From the NCBI GenBank assembly GCA_903813345.2, contig CAIIXF020000001.1, positions 58,049,885-58,113,884 on the forward strand: a DNA stretch of 64,000 bases. The letters are read 5' to 3'. A program made the position numbers and the translations under genes. This stretch comes from Owenia fusiformis. Its lineage: Eukaryota > Annelida > Polychaeta > Sabellida > Oweniidae. This document shows positions 34,426 to 46,773 of the stretch, in pieces; the stretch's first letter is position 1, and the number at the start of each line of letters is the position of its first letter. The notes beneath the pieces are model-generated. The model ran no database searches. It was not told where the DNA came from and saw only the letters and a program-made list of their open reading frames with translations.

Positions 34426-37400
34426 ATGGCGACAATAACAACAAATGATGTCCAAATTATCGGTTCTTTAAATGTAAGATAGGAGTCAATAGGAGTACCA
34501 ATATATGTCAAAAACAGTATCATAGTATTGTTCAGTATATTTTTCCTCAAATTAGAAGAATGACATTGACCAATACATCCAAGTCTTTTTATTTTCAGGT
34601 TCATTTTACAAAATAAAATCTTCTGTTTTCATTCAATTTTTCTGTAGGCCTAGATTAGCTGAGGCTAAGTTTGGTTGGCTTTGATATTATCATGTGTTCA
34701 ATATACATTTATAAACATGATAAACTCACATGTGCAATACATGTACAACAGTATCATATCCCAGGATTTATAATGTAGATCTTCTTGTTTTACAGCGAGA
34801 TGAAGGACATAAGAGACTTGCAACTTGTCTGGGTTGGAAGGCTTTTGACGAGGACTTTGACTTACGCAGCTCAATATTACTCGACTATCTCTATGACAAC
34901 TTGATGTTTGCTATAGCCAAAGGATTCCCATGGTCTCAAGTTCTTCATGTTTTGCATCTTGTACTGGATGTACATAATGACTCTATAGGTAAGCTTACAT
35001 GTACATGTAAAGCTAGTGTATTCATTCAGGAGCATTGGATGGGTCATAGCCCCCTCCCATGACTAAAAGCAAGAAGATAGTTGATTGTAAACCATTATAT
35101 TTGACTTAGAAACTGAACAAACCATCACAGTCATTTTAAAATGTAAAACCTTTCAAGGGGATCTAGCCATACCCCATATTGATCTACATTAGCATAAGAT
35201 CCATCCAAAGCCACTCCCACTCCCTATCCCCCACAAACCAGTGACAGCCCTGTTTATTTGTTGTATAAAAATATATATTTCCCATGACAGTGAATTGATT
35301 GTTAGGCCTATAGAATTTAGCTCAATAAAAATAAGATAGCTACATGTATTTTACAAATGATGCAATTATGTCAACTAAAATTGATTTTCAGGTAAAGAAC
35401 TTGTAGATGTGATCAAATGCTATACGTCAAAAGCTGCACAATTCTCTGACAGGATTAGTGAAAATAACATAAAAATATTTACAACAAACTATTTCTCAAC
35501 ATATTTGACCCACTATAAACTTTACAAATATGTGTTCAGTGTTGAACAAGAACGGAACTTTTACAGCTATGACTTACAAGTCGATGTTCCCATTCCTCCA
35601 TTACCTTTAAAAGACTCAAAAGAGCACAATATCTGGGAATATGAGAAAAAGATAGCTGACATTGAAGCAGTGGAAGAAAAAACTAAAGCAGAGAGAGGAT
35701 TAGACTTTGAAAATACCATTACTGAAGACCATGAACTACTTAGTAAGACATTTAAAGAAGGCTGTGTTCCAGGTGATGAGGAAGAAAATGCTGTCAAAAT
35801 TTCACGAGAGGTATATATCATTGTTGTGTAATTAAAAACATATGAAGAAGTAGTATAGTAGGAACAAGGGGTTCCCATGCACCCATAAGGTGTGAATAAG
35901 TTACATACATTTTTGTAATCCCTAGGGTGTCTATTTAATGAATCCATTTGTTAACATTGCCAACTAATGTCCCATAGTACTTTTATGGTGGCATTCAGTT
36001 ACCATGGTTACGCATCTTTAGACATCTTACCTTGGTATCTTAAATCATTTGTAGGTCTGTCATTATTTGGTCTATAGAGTAAATTATCCTAACTTGAGTA
36101 AAAATGTGTGGTAAGTAAATTCGCTATGGGCAGTTAAAGAGGCGCCATCTATTCATTTTCAAACAGGGGGTAGGGGTATAAAATAATTTTTAACACATTT
36201 TAATAGTAAAATGACATTGAAATACTAATAAAATCTTATCAAAAACATTATTTACAATCAGTATGAATTTTCTTGTGTGGATTAGGGTGAAAATAAGGGC
36301 ATAACTTGAAATTTACTACAGGGGCGCCACCTATTTTCATACTTCTACCACGTGTAATAACTTATTTTAGATTCGTTAGGGTACGAAATGTACTGAAAAA
36401 ATTCATTTTGAAGGACCTATATATGTTCATACCACATACTAAAAATTGGATCAATAGCTTTTGTACTGGCGGAGAAAAAAATTATTGAAATTTAAAATTG
36501 TGGCATCATGCAGGATAGGGGTGACCATATCTCACATGATTAACTTCCAAAATATGGAGCATTTGTATCTCAAATATGCTCAAAATGGTGTATGTACTCT
36601 TGCTTTGTCATAATATTACTAATAAGAAGTAGAAAAATGATTGTACATTTTAAAAAATATTAATTCTCATTTTGGCTTCTGACGTCTCAGGGGTGACCAT
36701 ATCTCACCTTAATAACTTCCAAAATATGGAGCATATGTATCTCAAATGAACTCAAAATGGTGAATTTACTCTTGCTTTGTCATAATATTACTAATAAGAA
36801 GTAGAAAAATGATTGTACATTTTAAAAAATATTGATTCTCATTCTGGCTTCTGACGTCCCAGGGGTGACGATATCTCACCTTAATAACTTCCAAAATATG
36901 GAGCATATGTATCTCAAATGTACTCAAAATGGTGTATGTACTCTTGATTTGTCATAAAAGTACTAATGAGAAGTAGAAAAATGATTGTACATTTTAAAAA
37001 ATATTGATTCTCATTTTGGCTTCTGACGTCCCAGGGGTGACCATATCTCACCTTAATAACTTCCAAAATATGGAGCATATGTATCTCAAATGTGCTCAAA
37101 AAGGTGTATGTACTCTTGCTTTGTCATAATATTACTAATAAGAAGTAAAAAATGATTGTACATTTAAAATAATATGAATTCTCATTTTGGCTTCTGACGT
37201 CCCAGGGGTGACCATATCTCACTTTAATAACTTCCAAAATATGGAGCATTTGTATTTCAAATGTACTCAAAAAGGTGTATGTACTCTTGATTTGTCATAA
37301 TATTACTAATAAGAAGTAGAAAAATAATTATACATTTCAAAAATTTTAATTTTAGCTTCTTATGTTCCAGGGTAATCATATTGCACCATAAAATAATAAT

Positions 37401-40400
37401 AACTTCTAAGATACTCTAAGATACATGTATGTAACATATAATCCTCAAATATTCTCAGAAAAGTCCTGTCCTTTTCATATTACTTAAATGAAATGTAGAA
37501 AAATGATTGCATTTTTTTTAATTTTAATTTTAGCCTCTGGTGTCCTAAGGGCTATCTCACCTTGATAACTCTCATGATATGCATCTCAAATGTGTGCTCA
37601 AAATGGTATAAATATAGTCTTGTTTTGTCATATTCATTGAGAATCATAAAATCAACAGTTCAGAATCAATGGATTTTGACTGTCTCCTCTACAGCTACAT
37701 ATAATTCAGGGTAAATAATATCTGCTTTCAAATATTTGCATCTGCTCCCCAAACACCCTTTACAGGTACAATGGATGAGATTATTCCCTTGCATACATTG
37801 GACCCAACGTCTTTTGTAATCCATACAGGAATCCTTTTAGCCTGTCAATAGTGGGAGTACTTCCATTTATGAAGTAATGGCAACTGTTGGTAAGGTGTTA
37901 ATATGTTATCCTGTGGCCTGCAATATATGCACCTTGGATTATACACTGAATTAAGGGATTTTGAGTATGTAAAATACAGGGAAAAGGAGCTCTTTGTAAT
38001 GATAAATCTTTCTAGCCACATTAACATTCTCTAGTTTGCATGTTTGTCATACAACATACATTGATTGTAATGAAATATTTATCTATGATTGTGATGTCCC
38101 ACACTTCTAGGGTCCCAAAGAAGAGCTTAGCTTTTGGAACAATTGCATTATTCTTAGATTTGGGGTTAAGGGGCCAATTTTGGTAAATGAGGCTACTCAC
38201 ACTACTGATAGGCTACCAGTATACAAAAGATGTTGCATCCAAGGCATGCAAAAGACTTATCGTCCATTGTTCCAAGGAGTGTTTGGGGAGAAGATGCAAA
38301 TATTTGAAAGTAGATCTTAATGTCTCTGAATTATATGTAGCTGCAGCCTGCAGGGGAGACAGTCAAATCCATAAATTCTGAACTTCTGATTTCATGAATC
38401 TCAATAAATATGACAAAACAAGACTATATTCATACCATTTTGAGCACACATTTGAGATGCATATGTTGCATATATGAGAGAGAGTTATATCAAAGTGAGA
38501 TATAATTACCCCTGAGATGTCAGATTCGGAAGCTAAAATGAAAATTTCAATTAAAAAAAGGTGTAATAATTTTTTTACATCTCATGAATAGTATTATGAC
38601 AAGGCAAGACTATACGCCCCATTTTTGGTATATTTGAGTTGTATATGTTACATAATTTTAAAAGTTATTGAGGGAAGTCAGAAGCTAAAATTAAAATTTT
38701 TTAAATGTATAATCATTTTCCTACTTCTTATTAGTAATATTATGACAAAGCAAGAGTACATACACCATTTTGAGTACATTTGAGATACATATGCTCCATA
38801 TTTTGGAAGTTATTAAGGTGAGATATGGTCACCCCTGGAATGTCATAAGCCAAAATGAGAATTAATATTTTTTAAAATGTACAATCATTTTTCTACTTCT
38901 TATTAGTAATATTATGACAAAGCAAGAGTACATACACCATTTTGAGCATATTTGAGATACAAATGCTCCATATTTTGGAAGTTATTAAGGTGAGATATGG
39001 TCACCCCTGGAATGTCAGAAGCCAAATATGAGAATTAATATTTTTTTAAATGTACAATCATTTTTTTACTTCTTTTTAGTATTATTATGACAAAGCAAGA
39101 GTACATACACAATTTTGAGCACATTTGAGATACAAATGCTCCATATTTTGGAAGTTATTAAGGTGAGATATGGTCACCCCTGGGACGTCTGAAGCCAAAA
39201 TGAGAATTAATATTTTTTTAAATTGTACAATCATTTTTCTACTTCTTATTAGTAATATTATGACAAAGCAAGAGTACATACACCATTTTGAGTACATTTG
39301 AGATACATATGCTCCATATTTTGGAAGTTAATCATGTGAGATATGGTCACCCCTATCCTGCATGATGCCAAATTTTTAAATTACAAGAATTTTTTTCTCC
39401 CCCGGTACAAAAGCTATTGATCCAATTTTAAGTATATGGTATGAACATATATAGGTCCTTTAGATTGATTTTTTTCAGTACATTTTGTACCTTAACGAAT
39501 CTAAAATAAGTTATTACACGTGGTAGAAGTATGAAAATAGGTGGCGCCCCTGTAGTGATTTTCAAAATATGCCCTTATTTTCACCCTAATCCGCACAAGA
39601 AAATTCATACTGATTGTAAATAATGTTTTTGATGAGATTTTATTAGTATTTCAATGTCATTTTACTATCAAAATGTGATAAAAATTATTTTATACCCCTA
39701 CCCCCTATTTGAAAATGAATAGATGGCGCCTCTCTAACTGCCCATAGCGAATTCACTTACCACACATTTTTACTCAAGATAGAATAATTTACTCTAGCGA
39801 GTGTCTAGAACAAAATGATACCCTCAAACCTTTTTTACTAGCCGATCACCGAAATCAGACCTGGGGACAGCACTATAGTAGAAGGTATAAGCAACATAAA
39901 AGTGAAAACAGATTCAAAATTGAATCAGTATTATGAAAGTTATGTAACTTTCGAGGCAGCTATCGTGAATGTCATTATTTGACAATAATATACATACGTC
40001 TTACCTTGGAGTCTTGAATCAATGTAGCTTCGCCATTATTTGGTCTATAGAGATAATATTGGTATCTGATTAAACCTTATTAAATTTACTATATGGTTAC
40101 AATATTCAGTTATGCAAATTAGCTAATTTGCATTAATTGTGACGTCATCAATCCATTTTTGCTTCAGAATATCCTAGTAAAGCAACATATCTATTAGAAC
40201 TGAGGCCGTATGACAGAATGTGTGCATAGTTTTGTCCCTTATTTGATGAGTGGAAGATATAAGCAACATTAAAGAGACAACAAATCTTCAAAATTGGATC
40301 AGAATTAACAAAATTATCCAGCTTTGGAGGCAGCTACTGTGAACGCCATTGTTTGACAATTATAAAAAGAATATTAAATTAACAAAAAAAGTAACAACCA

Positions 40401-43400
40401 TAGTTGTTTCAATCTTATTAAGTAAAAATGTGCATGTATTGGACTGAACTAATAAGTATGTGGAAAGGTTACATGCATTTTGACTATCATTCACAGGGGT
40501 CAAAACAGTTATCTCGACCCTGTATATTAAAGATCCAATCTTATAATTTACCATGCACTTTCAATGATTCATATAAATAGTATACATATAGTCTGCTTTT
40601 CATCATATTCTTCATATTCTTGATTCTTAAAGCATCTGAAGCATATATAGCATGATTAGAAGTGAAGATCATCATATGGTTTATGTAATATTTCTAACAT
40701 TTCAGATGCTATGGTAACATCACTTGATAATGAGGTTTTTACATTTCACGTTCTAAATGAGTTAAAAGGAAGTTATTCTCCCTTTGCTTTAGAGATAAAT
40801 AGTTGCATGAATTTGTTTAGAAAAATTATAACTTAATTAATTTAACCCCCCCCCCCTGACAGCCCCATATTTGAAGATTTTGGTGAAACCTGGCAAAATA
40901 CATTAATTATTAGGTTCCAGAAGCCCCCAGAAGCTATATGATGGCCCCCAGTGGCCCCAAGAATCTATACAGGGGCCCCAAGTGGCCCCCAGAAGCTATA
41001 CTGTGCTCCCCAGAAGCTATATGTTGGCCCCCAGAAGCTGAATAGTGGCCCCAGGGAGCTATACGGTGGCTCCCAGAAGCTATACAGGAAACCCTGTGGC
41101 CCCTAGGAGCTATACGGTGGCGCCCAGAAGCTATACAGGGGCCCCCAGTGGCCCCGAAAAGCTATACGGTGGCCCCCAGAAGCTATACGGGGGCCCCCAG
41201 AAGCTATACGATGGCCCCCAGAAGCTATACAAGGGCCCCCAGAAACTATACTATGGTCTCCAGAAGCTATATGGTGGCCCCCAGTGGCCCTCGGAAGCTA
41301 TATGATGGCCTCCAGAAGCTATACAGGGGCCCCCAGGAGCTATATGGTGGCTCCCAGAAGCTATACAGGGGACCCCAGTGGCCCCAAGAAGCTAAACGAA
41401 GGCCCCCAGAAGCTATACAGGAGCCCCGAAAAGCTACATGATGGCCCCCAGAATCTATATGATGGCCCCCAATGGCTCCCAGAAGATGTGAAGGGCCCCC
41501 AGTAGCCCCTAGAAGCTATACGGTGACCCCCAGTGGCCCTCATAGGCTATATGATGGCCCTAAGAAGCTAAATAGTGACCCTCAGGAGCTATATGGTGGT
41601 TCCCAGAAGCTACACAATGGCTCCAAGAAGCTATAAAGGGCCCCCCAGTAGCCCCTAGAAGCTATACGGTGGCCCCCAGTGGCCCCGAAAGCTATATAGT
41701 GGCCCCAAGAAGCTATACGATGGCCCCCAGAAGCTATGCAAGGGCCTGCAGAAACTGTACTGTAGCCCCCAGAAGCTATACAGGGGCCCCCAGTGGCTCC
41801 CAGAAGCTATATGATGGCCCCCAGAAGCTATGCAAGGGCCTGCAGAAACTATACTGTAGCCCCCAGAAGCTATACAGGGGCCCCCAGTGGCTCCCAGAAG
41901 CTATACGATGGCCCCCAGAAGCTATGCAAGGGCCCGCAGAAACTATACGGTAGCCCCCATAAGCTATACGATGGCCTCCAGAAGCTATACAGTGTCCCCC
42001 AATGGGCCACCATATAGCTTTGGGGGCCACCGTATAGCTTCTAGGGGCTACTGTGGGCCCTGTATAGCTTCTGGGAGCCATTTGGGGCCATCATATAGAT
42101 TCTGGGGGCCATCTTGTAGCTTCTGGGGGCTGCTGTATAGCTTCTGGGGGCCATCGTATAGCTTCTTGGGGCCACTGGGGTTCCCTGTATAGCTTCTGGG
42201 TGCCACCGTATAGCTCCTGGGGGCCACTAATTAGCTTCTGGGGGCCATCATATAGCTTCTGAGGGCCACTGGGGGTCACCATATAGCTTCTGGAGACCAC
42301 AGTGTAGTTTCTGTGGGCCCTTGTATAGCTTCTGGGGGCCATCGTATACCTTCTGGGGGCCACTTGGGGCCCCTATATAGATTCTTGGGGCCACTGGGGG
42401 CCATCATATAGCTTCTGGAACCTAATTATTAATGTATTTTGCCAGGTTTCACCAAAATCTTCAAATATGGGGGCTGTCAGGAGGGGGTTAAATTAAGTTA
42501 TAATTTTTTTAAACAAATTCATGTGATTATTTATCTCTAAAGCAAAGGGAGAATAACATTCTTTTAACTCATTAAGAACGTGAAATGTAAAAACCTCATT
42601 ATCAAGTGATGTTACCATAGCATCTGAAATGTTAGAAATATTACATAAACCATATGAAGAATCATCTTCACTTCTAATCATGCTTTATACCTCAGATGCT
42701 TTAAGAATCAAGAATATGAAGAATATGATGAAAAGCAGACTATATGTATACTATTTATATGAATCATTGAAAGTGCATGGTAAATTATAAAAATTGAATC
42801 TTTAATATACAGGGTCGAGATAACCGTTTTGGCCCCTGTGAATGATAGTCAAAATGCATGTAACCTTTCCACATACTTATTAGTTCAATACATGCACATT
42901 TTTACTCAATAAGATTGAAACAACTATGGTTGTTACTTTTTTTGTTGATTTAATATTCTTTTTATAATTGTCAAACAATGACGTTCACAGTAGCTGCCTC
43001 CAAAGCTGGATAATTTTGTTAATTCTGATCCTATTTTGAAGATTTGTTGTCTCTTTAATGTTGCTTATATCTTCCACTCATCAAATAAGGGACAAAACAA
43101 TGCACACATTCTGTCATACGGCCTCAGTTCTAATAGATATGTTGCTTTACTAGGATATTCTGAAGCAAAAATGGATTGATGACGTCACAATCAATGCAAA
43201 TTAGCTAATTTGCATAACTGAATATTGTAACCATATAGTAAATTTAATAAGGTTTAATCAGATACCAATATCATCTCTGTAGACCAAATAATGGCGAAGC
43301 TACATTGATTCAAGACTCCAAGGTAAGACGTATGTATATTATTGTCAAATAATGACATTCACGATAGCTGCCTCGAAAGTTACATAACTTTCGTAATACT

Positions 43401-44816
43401 GATTCAATTTTGAATCTGTTTTCATTTTTATGTTGCTTATAGCTTCTACTAATAGAATAAAGGACAAAACCTTTCAGAAATGTTGCCATACGGACTCAGT
43501 TTTAATAGATACGTTGCTATAGTTGGAAATTCTGAACCAAAAATAGATTGATGACGTCATAATTTATGCAAAGTAGATAATTTGCATTATTGAATATCAG
43601 AAATTTATTGGAAATTTAACGAGGTTCAATTTGGTACCAATATCATTTCTATAGACCAAATAATGACAGAGCTACAAATGATTTAAGATACCAAGGTAAG
43701 ATGTCTAAAGATGCGTAACCATGGTAACTGAATGCCGCCATAAAAGTACTATGGGACATTAGTTGGCAATGTTAACAAATGAATTCATTAAATAGACACC
43801 CTAGGGATTACAAAAATGTATGTAACTTATTCACACCTTATGGGTGCATGGGAACCCCTTGTTCCTACTATACTAAAGTAATATGTGATTGATATATAAA
43901 TGTAAATATTGTAAATTAATGCATGATTGATACAATAATTATAAATAGGTAAAACTGTGCTAGTAGTACAGCAGTACATGTACATATAACAAATAAGTGT
44001 TGGAGTTGATTTCGGCTTCAAGTAATTTTTAGAGTTATCAATAGTTGAGTTTTTACAGTATAAGGAAATATAAGAATTATGTCTTCTTTTTCCATTATTC
44101 CATATTTGTTAAGTTATGCATTCTGTTCCATAGGTCCAGCATAATGTAGCTGTCAAACGTTTCAACCATTAAAATGTGTATTTGTCTAGGCAATAGTGAA
44201 GCTTATCGCAGATGCAGCTAAGGCACATGCAACAGCCGCAACACACTCCATTGTGGCAAACATAGAAAGTGTGCTTGAAGACCTGGAGTTCAAGTTAGAG
44301 AAAACAAGTCTTCCAAGGCCTCAAGCATTAGGTATAACCTGTTTTACATATAAATCTTAGTGAAGTTTTGGATGATGACTGTCAGTGTCAGATGCCATCT
44401 ATAAATTATGCAGTAAATTATAAATGATTTATAGCCTCCCCTGACAACCAAGTTTTCTTGCAGATTAGAGAAGGCCTTGTAAGTCTGTCAGACTCTGTCG
44501 AGGACAAAACAATATATCTCGATTTTTTACTTTAAATTTAGCTATTGAAATTTCAGTTTTTTGGCCCCCCCCCCAATTTTACTGCAATGGGAAGCCCATC
44601 AAAACACTTGAAAAAAAGGTTGACATTTGTGATAACCTACATGTACTCATCCTTATTGCTGTGATATAAATGCTAAATGTTCTAATTGTAGGACCACCCC
44701 CAAGGTTCCGGGGTAAGACTCCTCTTTCTAGGGCAAAGCAAGGAGGAAAGTCACCCTCGAGAGAGAAATCACCAAAGAGAAAAGGCTCAGGCAGATCCAC
44801 TAAAAGCAAATCATAA
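34426..44816 (+). CDS. C8orf74: C8orf74 homologue, five exons, complete
   Basis: Exons 34426-34473, 34796-34988, 35392-35810, 44190-44331 and 44692-44816 join in consistent phase with GT-AG introns to 927 nt, 308 residues. The start AAAATGG has a good context. Key blocks: KRLATCLGWKAFDEDFDLRS, SILLDYLYDNLMFAIAKGFP, YFSTYLTHYKLYKYVFSVEQ, a Glu/Lys helical stretch, VKLIADAAKAHATAATHS, and a basic C-terminus with SPSREKSPKRK repeats. From memory these match human C8orf74 in order, including ILLD-LY-FA-GKGFPW and the HYKLY-YV block; the human protein is of similar length (about 294). The family is of unknown function, reported mainly from testis; I infer a sperm or cilium role. Intron 4 (8.4 kb) is almost entirely a transposable element, but the splice sites are intact. 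Confidence 0.8.
36077..39794. mobile_element. Nested foldback element B built from 172-bp tandem repeats
   Basis: Ends are inverted: GAGTAAATTATCCTAACTTG at 36077 and its near-complement ending at 39794, with TA on both sides. Each arm carries a GCGCC-containing segment and then a tandem array. In the left arm, units starting GGGGTGACCATATCTCACC lie at 36518, 36690, 36862, 37034 and 37205 (spacing 171-172 bp), with decayed units to about 37640. The right arm (about 38430-39355) holds inverted copies. The two arms mirror to a centre near 38000. Confidence 0.85.
36518..37376. repeat. 172-bp satellite-like array, left arm of element B
   Basis: Five good units, each with TTCCAAAATATGGAGCAT, CTCTTGCTTTGTCATAATAT and TTGGCTTCTGACGTCCCAGG. 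The matching inverted array lies at about 38430-39355. Short open frames within it (36914-37099, 39085-39297) come from the repeat. Confidence 0.9.
40915..42425. repeat. 21-bp minisatellite at the heart of element A, inverted at ~42000
   Basis: Units of 21 bp such as AGAAGCTATACGGTGGCCCC run in one direction from 40915 to about 42000, then in the opposite direction to 42425. Because 21 is a multiple of three, all frames stay open for long stretches and encode heptads such as MAPRSYT or GPQKLYD. These frames (for example 41045-41305, 41669-41953, 42091-42363) are products of the repeat, not genes. Confidence 0.9.
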
Positions 44817-45027
44817 ATACACTACGAACAATCTCAACATAGACTTTTGTACTTCATTATGAATTCCAGACAATAGAAAAACCATATCATATGAAAAAAT
44901 ATGTCAAAAACCATACCAAGAACCAGCTTAAGACATTTTGAAATGGTATAATCTCATTAAAAGCAATCCAATATGAGGAAATAGTTAAGACTAGACTATG
45001 TAATGTAAAATATCTTAAGTTTTGAAC

Positions 45028-45033
45028 AATAAA
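45028..45033 (+). terminator. Likely polyadenylation signal of the C8orf74-like gene
   Basis: AATAAA about 212 nt after the TAA stop at 44814-44816, followed by a GT-rich stretch (GGTTATGTTTATCTGTTGTG). It is the first canonical signal after the stop. Confidence 0.5.
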
Positions 45034-45219
45034 CAATCGTGGTTATGTTTATCTGTTGTGTGAATCAAAACAGAAATTAAATAACAATAATAACAACAAA
45101 TATCTCTTATTATCTAAAAATAAATTGACAAAGTCAAAGATAGTGTTGTACATGTACTTATAGATAGACAACATGATTTATACCCTTATACATTTATATG
45201 TCAAATTGAACTGTAATTT

Positions 45220-45610
45220 GGACTTGTTAAAGTTGTTAGGTTCATAATAGAAATCATCATCATGGCCTATCTCTCTTGCTTACTGTTGTTCTCAGTTGTT
45301 TATGATTTAAGAAATATAGATAAAGGTCACTTGTTGAAAGTCATAAATTCTGGAAGATAAAGTACCATGTGAGGTAGAGCCTTGGACCTTAAATGTTTGT
45401 TTAACATAATTTCTTGCAAAATGAACAAAAAATACATCTAGTAACCCACATGTCTTAAGTGCAGTTTTGCTACATAGTTATATAGTAAGCTTCAGGCCAA
45501 GAAAAACATGCTTTGGTCACCTTCATTTTTATGCTTTTACATAAATATGTTTTCTTTGTTTTATGAATTGCACTCTCTCAAAAATGCAAAAATTGTATCC
45601 GTGCTTTGCA
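45220..45610 (+). repeat. Dispersed repeat, inverted relative to 61120-61780
   Basis: Blocks such as ACCATGTGAGGTAGAGCCTT, GGACCTTAAATGTTTGTTTA and CTCTCTCAAAAATGCAAAAA recur in reverse complement at 61560-61620 and 61132-61151, in matching order. The copy at 61 kb has an extra internal segment of about 270 bp. Confidence 0.7.
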
Positions 45611-46479
45611 ATTTTTTAGTGATTGTTCACATACATTGATTTATATTTAAATTTCCAAAGGTTACCGGCAATAATATCTCATTCTAACAAGGGCAGTCGC
45701 AGACAAATTATCTGCAACCCAATCAGCAACTAAAGACGCATGTTTATTTTACTCCCTAACCCTAACCCTATAACTGCACGGGAGTTCGTACTGACCTATT
45801 ATTTACTCTGAGTAATGTAGTCTAGAAGCAGACACCCAGTGATGCCCTTAAAGTGGCACTGTCTGTAGTGTTAGTTACTTTTTGACTAAAAGACCAGGTA
45901 TGGTACGGCAAGTGATATGAGACAGTCGTATCTTTCACAATCATTAATTTCAGGGCATAAATACAGTGTTTTTATTAAAACAAGTGAAGTCCCCATAATT
46001 ATAAAAATATCAATCAAACTCCAACTGAAAAATTGTAGATTAGGACCTGGTCACTTTTAAAAAATGTAATAGGGCTTATTTTCTAAAAAGAGGATCTTGT
46101 TTTACTCAATTTAAAATCAAAAGTTTATTATATACTGTATTTTAGATAATCGAATATATATAGTATATAATAATATTATATACTATATATTTTAAAGAAT
46201 CTAATTGGAATTATGTTTCTAACATAGCAAATATATTAGTGCACCATGGGCTCGATAATAAATTGAATGTTAATGCTGAATAATGGTACTCATCCAAGGC
46301 GCAGATGCGAGGAAGTAGTTACCAGTTTCACCACCAAGTGGCTCGTTCGGGTCAGATAGCATGGCGGGTATAGTAGAAAGTTCCCTTTAACTTAAATTAC
46401 ACCTGTTTTAGTGGTTCAACTTTCATATAACCCTTATTTATGTAACTAATAGTTATGCAAATAAAAATATGCTAAGTAA

Positions 46480-46690
46480 AAGAAAATGTTATCTGTCCAA
46501 TAAAAGAAAAGGTATTTCACTTTTTGTGATTTTGTAAGATTGGGTCTATGGGGAATCAACCCGAACTAGAAGTTAAATTCTCAAAGTTCAAAAACAATTT
46601 TCGAAACTACATTTCTAGACGTACTATTTCAAATACGACATCACTTTGACTGAATTTTGAACATTATTTCTACTCGCATCTAGTCTATTG
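46480..46690 (+). repeat. Dispersed repeat shared with 6970-7250 (inverted)
   Basis: GGTCTATGGGGAATC and neighbouring blocks (ATTTCACTTTTTGTG, CTAGAAGTnA, TTTCAAAGTT) appear in the same order in reverse complement at about 6970-7250, in an intron of the RP1-like gene. Family not recognised. Confidence 0.55.
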
Positions 46691-46773
46691 TTTTCATCAA
46701 TTTGCAACCGACCATCCCTATCCCTTTTTAAAAATGTTAAGAGACATGTCTTTCAAGAAGCTAGAGTACCTAA

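Larger units (their letters stand above)
35853..43873. mobile_element. Giant palindromic (foldback) transposon A, TA target duplication
   Basis: The left end GTATAGTAGGAACAAGGGGT (35853) is mirrored exactly at the right end (to 43873), with TA on both outer sides (35851-35852 and 43874-43875). The right arm (about 42005-43873) is the inverse of the left arm. The left arm is split into 35853-36076 and about 39880-42000 by the nested element B. Both arms meet in a GC-rich 21-bp minisatellite. No transposase frame was found, so it is non-autonomous. A second copy starts at 61964. It sits in intron 4 of the C8orf74-like gene. Confidence 0.9.

Noticed and set aside
35567-35947. 126-codon minus-strand open frame
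   Set aside because: It is antisense to exon 3 of the C8orf74-like gene and its Ser-rich composition mirrors the Glu/Lys-rich sense frame.
41045-42363. Cluster of overlapping open frames encoding Pro/Tyr/Gly-rich heptad proteins on both strands
   Set aside because: They come from a 21-bp tandem repeat, which keeps several frames open; they overlap each other and recur at 63.5 kb inside another copy of the same element.
35853-43873. CRISPR array or other prokaryotic repeat system in the tandem arrays
   Set aside because: Repeats are direct tandem or inverted without unique spacers, and the context is a eukaryotic intron.
45750-45772. Interstitial telomere
   Set aside because: Only about two and a half CCCTAA units; too short to mean anything.
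46340-46380. Possible extra first exon (AGCATGGCGGGTATAG) upstream of the SLC22-like gene
   Set aside because: Only a start-like word and a weak donor; the SLC22-like exon 1 already has a full N-terminus and a good start at 49759.
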